From Candidatus Aminicenantota bacterium (lineage in GTDB: Bacteria > Acidobacteriota > Aminicenantia > Aminicenantales > Aminicenantaceae): a stretch of 64,000 nucleotides of DNA. A program made the translations under genes and the position numbers. Shown here piece after piece: positions 60,755 to 64,000 of the stretch. Location: contig JAFGMO010000082.1 of NCBI GenBank assembly GCA_016927475.1, positions 61,928 to 125,927 of the forward strand. The letters run 5' to 3'. The notes below the pieces were generated by a model. The model searched no databases. It was given only the letters and a program-made list of their open reading frames with translations, and was not told where the DNA came from. The first letter of the stretch is position 1. Each line of letters opens with the position of its first letter.

Positions 60755-62113
60755 TTACCGCCTCATCATGAATCCTCCCCTGAATCCCCGGGAATCATTG
60801 CTGCTGCTTTCGCTCCCGTTCATTCCGGTGATAACCAGCTGGCCTTCTTCCAGTCCTCTAGCCCTGACAACCTCCGTGTAGGTGTTGTCGGTGACACCGG
60901 TCCGGATAAAAACAGGCCGCAGTTCTCCTTTTTCGTTTTCCATCCAGACAATTCCTGATCCCTTTTGATTGGCTCGCTGGAGGAAGCGGGCCAAAAAGTC
61001 GCTGGAACCCTGCTGTCCTTCCTGGGGGGGGCGGCGGTTTTCACTGCCTTGACGGGGTTCGCTTCTCCGGGGGGATGTCTGTCCCGAAGCTTGCTGTTGG
61101 GCCGTCCGTTCCTCGCGCATCTTGGTGAGTATCTCCCGCATCTGTTCCGGTCCCAGTGTCGGAGTGAACCGCAGCGCCGCGTTGGGGACACGAAGGACAT
61201 TTTTGGCTTCTCCGGTGACGATGGACACCGTAGCCGTCATTCCCGGGCGCAGCTTTATTTCCGGATTCTCCACATTAACGATGGTGGTGTAAGTGACGAC
61301 GTTCGAGACAATCTCCGGGGAATACCTCACCTGGATGACGGTTCCCTCAAAAGAATCATCAGGAAAAGCGTCGACGGTAAACCGGACTTTTTGATCTTGT
61401 TTTATTCTGCCGATATCCGCTTCATCGATACTGCATTCAACCTGCATCTTACTTAGGTCGTTGGCAATCTGAAAAAGCACAGGTGCTTGGAATGAAGCGG
61501 CCACGGTTTGGCCGACATTAATATTCCTATTGATGACAACGCCGTCTATGGGAGATTTGATGATCGTGTACTCGAGATCGACTTTGCTGGATTCGAGCTG
61601 GGAATCCGCCTGCTGAAGCCTGGCTTCCGAAGATTGAAGATCGGCCACTGCGCTGTAGTAAGCGGTTTCCGCGGTTTCCTTCTCTTCATAAGAAATCAAA
61701 TCCTTTTCAAAAAGTTCCAGGGCCCGGTCCAGTTTTTTCTTGGAATTATCAAGAGTTACTTTCGATTTTTCCACACTCGCCTTAGCGCTTTCATAATTTG
61801 CCTCATTTTGTTTGACCTTGGTCAAAAATTGCGATGGGTCCAATTCGGCGATGAGCTGTCCGGCTTTGACTTCGGAGTTGAAATCGACGTAGATACTGGA
61901 AATACGGCCTGAAACCTGACTGCCGACGTCAACGATGGTTACCGGATTCAATGTGCCGGAAGTAATGACGACAGCTTCAATATTTCCTTTATCCACAGCT
62001 TCTTTTTTATACTTTTCCTGCTTGCCGTTTTTTTGCCGGAAAAGGGTGAATCCGAGAACGATTCCCGCGATGACGACAATGATGATAATGCCGAATATGA
62101 GCTTTTTCTTCAT
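60755..62113 (-). CDS. Efflux periplasmic adaptor, MacA-like
   Basis: This 452-residue protein has an N-terminal helix (LIFGIIIIVVIAGIVLGFTLF), the lipoyl half VDVGSQVSGRISSIYVDFNSEVKAGQLIAELD, a long coiled-coil hairpin (residues ~90-180), the second half YTIIKSPIDGVVINRNINVGQTVAA and a beta-barrel. A Gln/Arg/Ser-rich insert of ~55 residues (about 330-385, SPRRSEPRQGSE) is not typical of MacA, and the tail is Gly/Arg-rich (FRGGFMMRR). It couples the MacB ATPase/permease to TolC and overlaps the Spy-like gene by ATGA. Confidence 0.92.
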   Translation of the reverse strand: MKKKLIFGIIIIVVIAGIVLGFTLFRQKNGKQEKYKKEAVDKGNIEAVVITSGTLNPVTIVDVGSQVSGRISSIYVDFNSEVKAGQLIAELDPSQFLTKVKQNEANYESAKASVEKSKVTLDNSKKKLDRALELFEKDLISYEEKETAETAYYSAVADLQSSEARLQQADSQLESSKVDLEYTIIKSPIDGVVINRNINVGQTVAASFQAPVLFQIANDLSKMQVECSIDEADIGRIKQDQKVRFTVDAFPDDSFEGTVIQVRYSPEIVSNVVTYTTIVNVENPEIKLRPGMTATVSIVTGEAKNVLRVPNAALRFTPTLGPEQMREILTKMREERTAQQQASGQTSPRRSEPRQGSENRRPPQEGQQGSSDFLARFLQRANQKGSGIVWMENEKGELRPVFIRTGVTDNTYTEVVRARGLEEGQLVITGMNGSESSSNDSRGFRGGFMMRR

Positions 62114-62550
62114 TTCTGGTCTCCTTTATCTTTTTTCTCTTTCGGAGGGCCGTTTCTTCTGGATTCGAATTGTTTTCGCCTTTCAGAATGATAACGGTCA
62201 ATCATGGCCTGAAATTTTTCCTTTTGAGTGTCATTGAGAACACCGCGGATTTCGTCCATGATCTGGGTCCTGAGTTTTCTGAATTCAACGCGAATATCTT
62301 TGTGCAGGGATCGAAGCCGTTCATCGTTCTGCCTGAATATCTCACGGATTTGTTCCTGCTGTTCCGAGGTTAACTCCAGTTCCAGCGCCATGGTTTCCAA
62401 TGTCGGAAAACGGACATTATCTCGCCTTTCCCTCCGATTGTGTTCGCGTTTTTCCAGAATAATATTTTCAATAAGAATTCCGCATAGCGTGCCGGCAGCA
62501 AAAACGGTGACGAGCGAAATGATCATCCAAAATTTATAGGGGTTTTTCAT
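62110..62550 (-). CDS. Spy/CpxP-like periplasmic protein (LTxxQ-type)
   Basis: From ATG 62550 (overlapping the anti-sigma stop as ATGA) the 146-residue protein has a membrane anchor or signal (FWMIISLVTVFAAGTLCGILIENI). A long charged helical region follows with the LTSEQQEQIREIFRQ motif near residue 75 and NDTQKEKFQAMIDRY near 120, the LTxxQ pattern of Spy/CpxP and heavy-metal-resistance proteins. Such proteins bind misfolded proteins or metals in the periplasm. Sitting between the anti-sigma and the efflux pump, it may feed envelope-stress signals to the sigma system. Confidence 0.82.
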   Translation of the reverse strand: MKNPYKFWMIISLVTVFAAGTLCGILIENIILEKREHNRRERRDNVRFPTLETMALELELTSEQQEQIREIFRQNDERLRSLHKDIRVEFRKLRTQIMDEIRGVLNDTQKEKFQAMIDRYHSERRKQFESRRNGPPKEKKDKGDQK

Positions 62551-63041
62551 GGGAATGGTCTCCATAGCCGGGAATTTTCATCGAGCGAAGTGAAAATGAG
62601 CATCATGTTTTTTTCTTCAGGTTTTTCCTGTTCAAAAAGGGTTTGTGTTTCCTGAAAGGGATTGACATTACGGAGCAAGAGTGTCTCGGATTGGCTCAAC
62701 TCTTCTTGATTGGAGGGCAGCAAAAAAATGATTCCCAAAGCCAGGATGATGACGAGCATAAGGGAGAGCGGAACGGTCCGAAGACCCCATTGTTTCCAGA
62801 GTATAAAGGAATCAAGTTTTCTCCGCGGCTGAAGTTTTGGCTGAAGCCGCTCCCAGAAATAGGGATTCGGTTCAGCGACCGGCTTTTTCTTGAGATCGGA
62901 TAGAATAAGTTGATATTCCGCCTTTTTTTTCTGACAGTGCGGGCAGGCGGCTAAATGGGCTTGAAGTTTCTTCTCTTGTTCCGGCCCGAGACGGTTGTCA
63001 AAAGACCAAAAAAGAAATTTTTCAGCCTTTTTACATCTCAT
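62547..63041 (-). CDS. Anti-sigma factor with zinc-finger motif and membrane helix
   Basis: This 164-residue protein has an N-terminal ZAS-type finger (HLAACPHCQ: H-x3-C-x2-C, residues ~29-37). A basic linker is followed by one hydrophobic segment (LSLMLVIILALGIIFLL, ~95-112). The periplasmic tail of ~50 residues includes LFEQEKPEEKNMMLIFTSLDENSRLWRPFP. It should inhibit the adjacent ECF sigma factor. The start overlaps the sigma gene by ATGA. Confidence 0.88.
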   Translation of the reverse strand: MRCKKAEKFLFWSFDNRLGPEQEKKLQAHLAACPHCQKKKAEYQLILSDLKKKPVAEPNPYFWERLQPKLQPRRKLDSFILWKQWGLRTVPLSLMLVIILALGIIFLLPSNQEELSQSETLLLRNVNPFQETQTLFEQEKPEEKNMMLIFTSLDENSRLWRPFP

Positions 63042-63607
63042 GATATGACTCCTTCCCGCACCATATGCGGCAGCATCTTTTTTCTCAGCAGTTTTCGGGC
63101 TCTGTGAAGCCGGGAATCCACCGTTCCCGGTGAAATGTTGAGAATTTTAGTTATCGTCTCGTAGGAGAGCCCTTGAATATCCCGCAAAGATAAAATGATG
63201 CGGTATTTTTCAGGCAAAGTACCGATCACTCTGCGCAGGAGTTTTTTTCTTCTCTCTTTTTCGTCCATTTCTTCTCTTTTCAGAAATTCATCTTCTATGG
63301 CTGCTGTATTCTCGACCTTCTCCGTAAAGGTAACTTTCTTTGTTCTTGCTTCCTTCCTTAGAAAATCTCTGACGGTGTTTACGGTTATCTGGTAAAGCCA
63401 TGTTCCGAGCTGCGAATGAAGCTTGAATTTAGGAAGACCATAATAAGCCTTGATGAAAACCTCTTGGGCCATATCATCGGATACTTCCGGATTGTGCGTC
63501 ATGCTTAAGGCCAAGTTGAATACCTTTCTTTTATAATTTTCGACGAGAACGGAAAATGCTTCCTGGTCTCCTTTCTGGCTCTTTATGACCAGCTCTTTCT
63601 CTTCCAT
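63038..63607 (-). CDS. ECF-type RNA polymerase sigma factor
   Basis: This 189-residue sigma factor has region 2 (FSVLVENYKRKVFNLALSMTHN, SDDMAQEVFIKAYYGLPKF, WLYQITVNTVRDFLRKE) and region 4 (LPEKYRIILSLRDIQGLSYETITKILNISPGTVDSRLHRARKLLRKKM). It resembles the RpoE/SigW-type envelope-stress sigmas. It heads a seven-gene operon with an anti-sigma, Spy-like, MacA-like, ATPase, permease and TolC gene. An in-frame stop lies just before ATG 63607; no close Shine-Dalgarno is seen. A promoter matching ECF recognition elements lies at 63646-63670. Confidence 0.95.
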   Translation of the reverse strand: MEEKELVIKSQKGDQEAFSVLVENYKRKVFNLALSMTHNPEVSDDMAQEVFIKAYYGLPKFKLHSQLGTWLYQITVNTVRDFLRKEARTKKVTFTEKVENTAAIEDEFLKREEMDEKERRKKLLRRVIGTLPEKYRIILSLRDIQGLSYETITKILNISPGTVDSRLHRARKLLRKKMLPHMVREGVIS

Positions 63608-63645
63608 TCAAAACCACTTTGTTTTCGTCCTCCGTTCATTCTTTA

Positions 63646-63670
63646 GACGAAGGAGACGAAAAAAACTTCC
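63646..63670 (-). promoter_or_regulatory. ECF-type promoter (GGAA-N17-CGTC), probable autoregulation
   Basis: On the minus strand GGAA (63670-63667), then 17 bp, then CGTC (63649-63646) followed by TA, lies 39 bp upstream of the sigma gene ATG. It matches the general -35/-10 form of RpoE-like ECF promoters (GGAAC...CGTCTA). Confidence 0.75.
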
Positions 63671-63747
63671 TTTTAGCCATTTTTTGAGGATCTTTTCTGA
63701 TTGTAACAAAATACACCTTATCTTCCAAAGTCATACAATTTTATGAG

Positions 63748-63890
63748 CCTGAAATTTTCACAAATTTGGCCGACACTAACAGATAACTTTAATGTTATTT
63801 GTCGTTTAATGGTGATTTTAAAGAAAAGTGGTAATGAGACATTTTCCATGACCGTTTTCAAGAAAATGTCGGCCAAATTTTCCTTTCAGG
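63748..63890. repeat. MITE-like inverted-repeat element (~143 bp)
   Basis: The left arm (63748-63775, CCTGAAATTTTC...TTTGGCCGACA) and right arm (63867-63890, TGTCGGCCAAATTTTCCTTTCAGG reversed and complemented) are inverted copies of ~24-28 bp around a ~90-bp AT-rich centre with no ORF of note. A transposon-like origin is inferred from shape; no transposase is present. Confidence 0.6.
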
Positions 63891-64000
63891 CGAGCCGATC
63901 TTACCGCATCTGCTTTGTTGCAGCCTGTTCGCGGTGCCAAGCACAGCTTCACAGGCTGACGCCTCACATCTGCGGCAAGCTTGGCTCGTGAATAATACAG
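63891..64000. repeat. Long imperfect hairpin ending in dispersed GCTCGTGAATAATACAG motif
   Basis: Two nested inverted pairs: CGAGCCGATCTTACCGCA (63891-63908) with TGCGGCAAGCTTGGCTCG (63971-63988), 15 of 18 matching; and CAGCCTGT (63921-63928) with ACAGGCTG (63951-63958), perfect. It abuts the MITE-like element and ends at the window edge in the motif found at 23881, 45149 and 55634. The rest of 63608-64000 shows only the sigma promoter. Confidence 0.6.

Noticed and set aside
63743..63991. 82-codon open frame at the right end
   Set aside because: It spans the inverted-repeat element and hairpin, has no ribosome site and its translation looks like palindrome read-through rather than a protein.

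Overview
The window looks like one contig of a Gram-negative bacterium with a chromosome of moderate GC. Supporting evidence is a complete Kdo pathway (kdsA, kdsB, kdsC, kdsD), TolC/RND and MacAB-type efflux systems, predicted outer-membrane beta-barrels and lipoproteins. A PadR regulator coupled to a prefix-domain MacB/FtsX permease, an Hfq-like protein with a long N-terminal extension, and abundant envelope efflux genes recall Acidobacteriota and Candidatus Aminicenantes. That placement is an inference from gene style; no rRNA gene is present to confirm it.

Layout. 0-5.2 kb (+): the end of a Gfo/Idh/MocA oxidoreductase, a secreted TIM-barrel/DUF1080 fusion, an rRNA methyltransferase, and an ECF sigma/anti-sigma/YbjQ/lipoprotein group. 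5.4-8.4 kb (+): PadR plus ABC permease with a striking operator. 8.4-14.3 kb (-): a three-gene RND pump. 14.6-18.8 kb (-): DUF1846 protein, then a coupled carbamoylase and PLP decarboxylase. 19-23 kb (+): accA-hisS-aspS. 23-30 kb: a steroid-reductase-like membrane protein, then a secreted-protein region with a papain-like protease, a subtilase, two beta-barrel proteins and a Tyr-rich repeat protein. 30-32.6 kb (-): an unusual 841-residue protein joining a kinase-like domain to a polytopic membrane region.

32.7-48.2 kb (-) is one long run of tightly overlapping genes. It starts with the classic origin-proximal set rpmH-rnpA-yidD-yidC-jag-mnmE-mnmG-parA-parB, with a parS-like site inside mnmG, and continues through a bactofilin into kdsB-pyrG-kdsA-kdsD-kdsC-phosphomannomutase-mannose-1-P guanylyltransferase. 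Chromosome segregation, membrane insertion, tRNA modification and surface-sugar synthesis are thus physically linked. rpmH (44 codons) lies inside a 5' extension of the rnpA reading frame.

48.4-57 kb is mixed: CarD, a CNNM/CorC-type protein, smpB, a ferredoxin with an Fnr-type palindrome placed as a class II activator site, a Crp/Fnr regulator, pdxA with an Hfq-like gene, an SDR epimerase, a secreted metallo-beta-lactamase-fold protein, a nucleosidase and a flavodoxin. 57.2-63.6 kb (-) is an ECF sigma/anti-sigma/Spy-like/MacA/MacB/permease/TolC operon preceded by an ECF-type promoter that probably autoregulates it. The right end holds a MITE-like palindromic element and a long imperfect hairpin whose terminal motif recurs at four other intergenic sites.

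Promoter reading shows two recurring themes. Two and perhaps three genes (padR, carD, the steroid-reductase-like gene) have sigma70 -10 boxes so close to the start codon that their mRNAs should have little or no leader. Four promoters (accA, papain-like protease, SH3/barrel gene, kinase-membrane gene) carry a perfect short tandem repeat next to the -35 box. No CRISPR array, tRNA, rRNA or intact transposase gene was seen.
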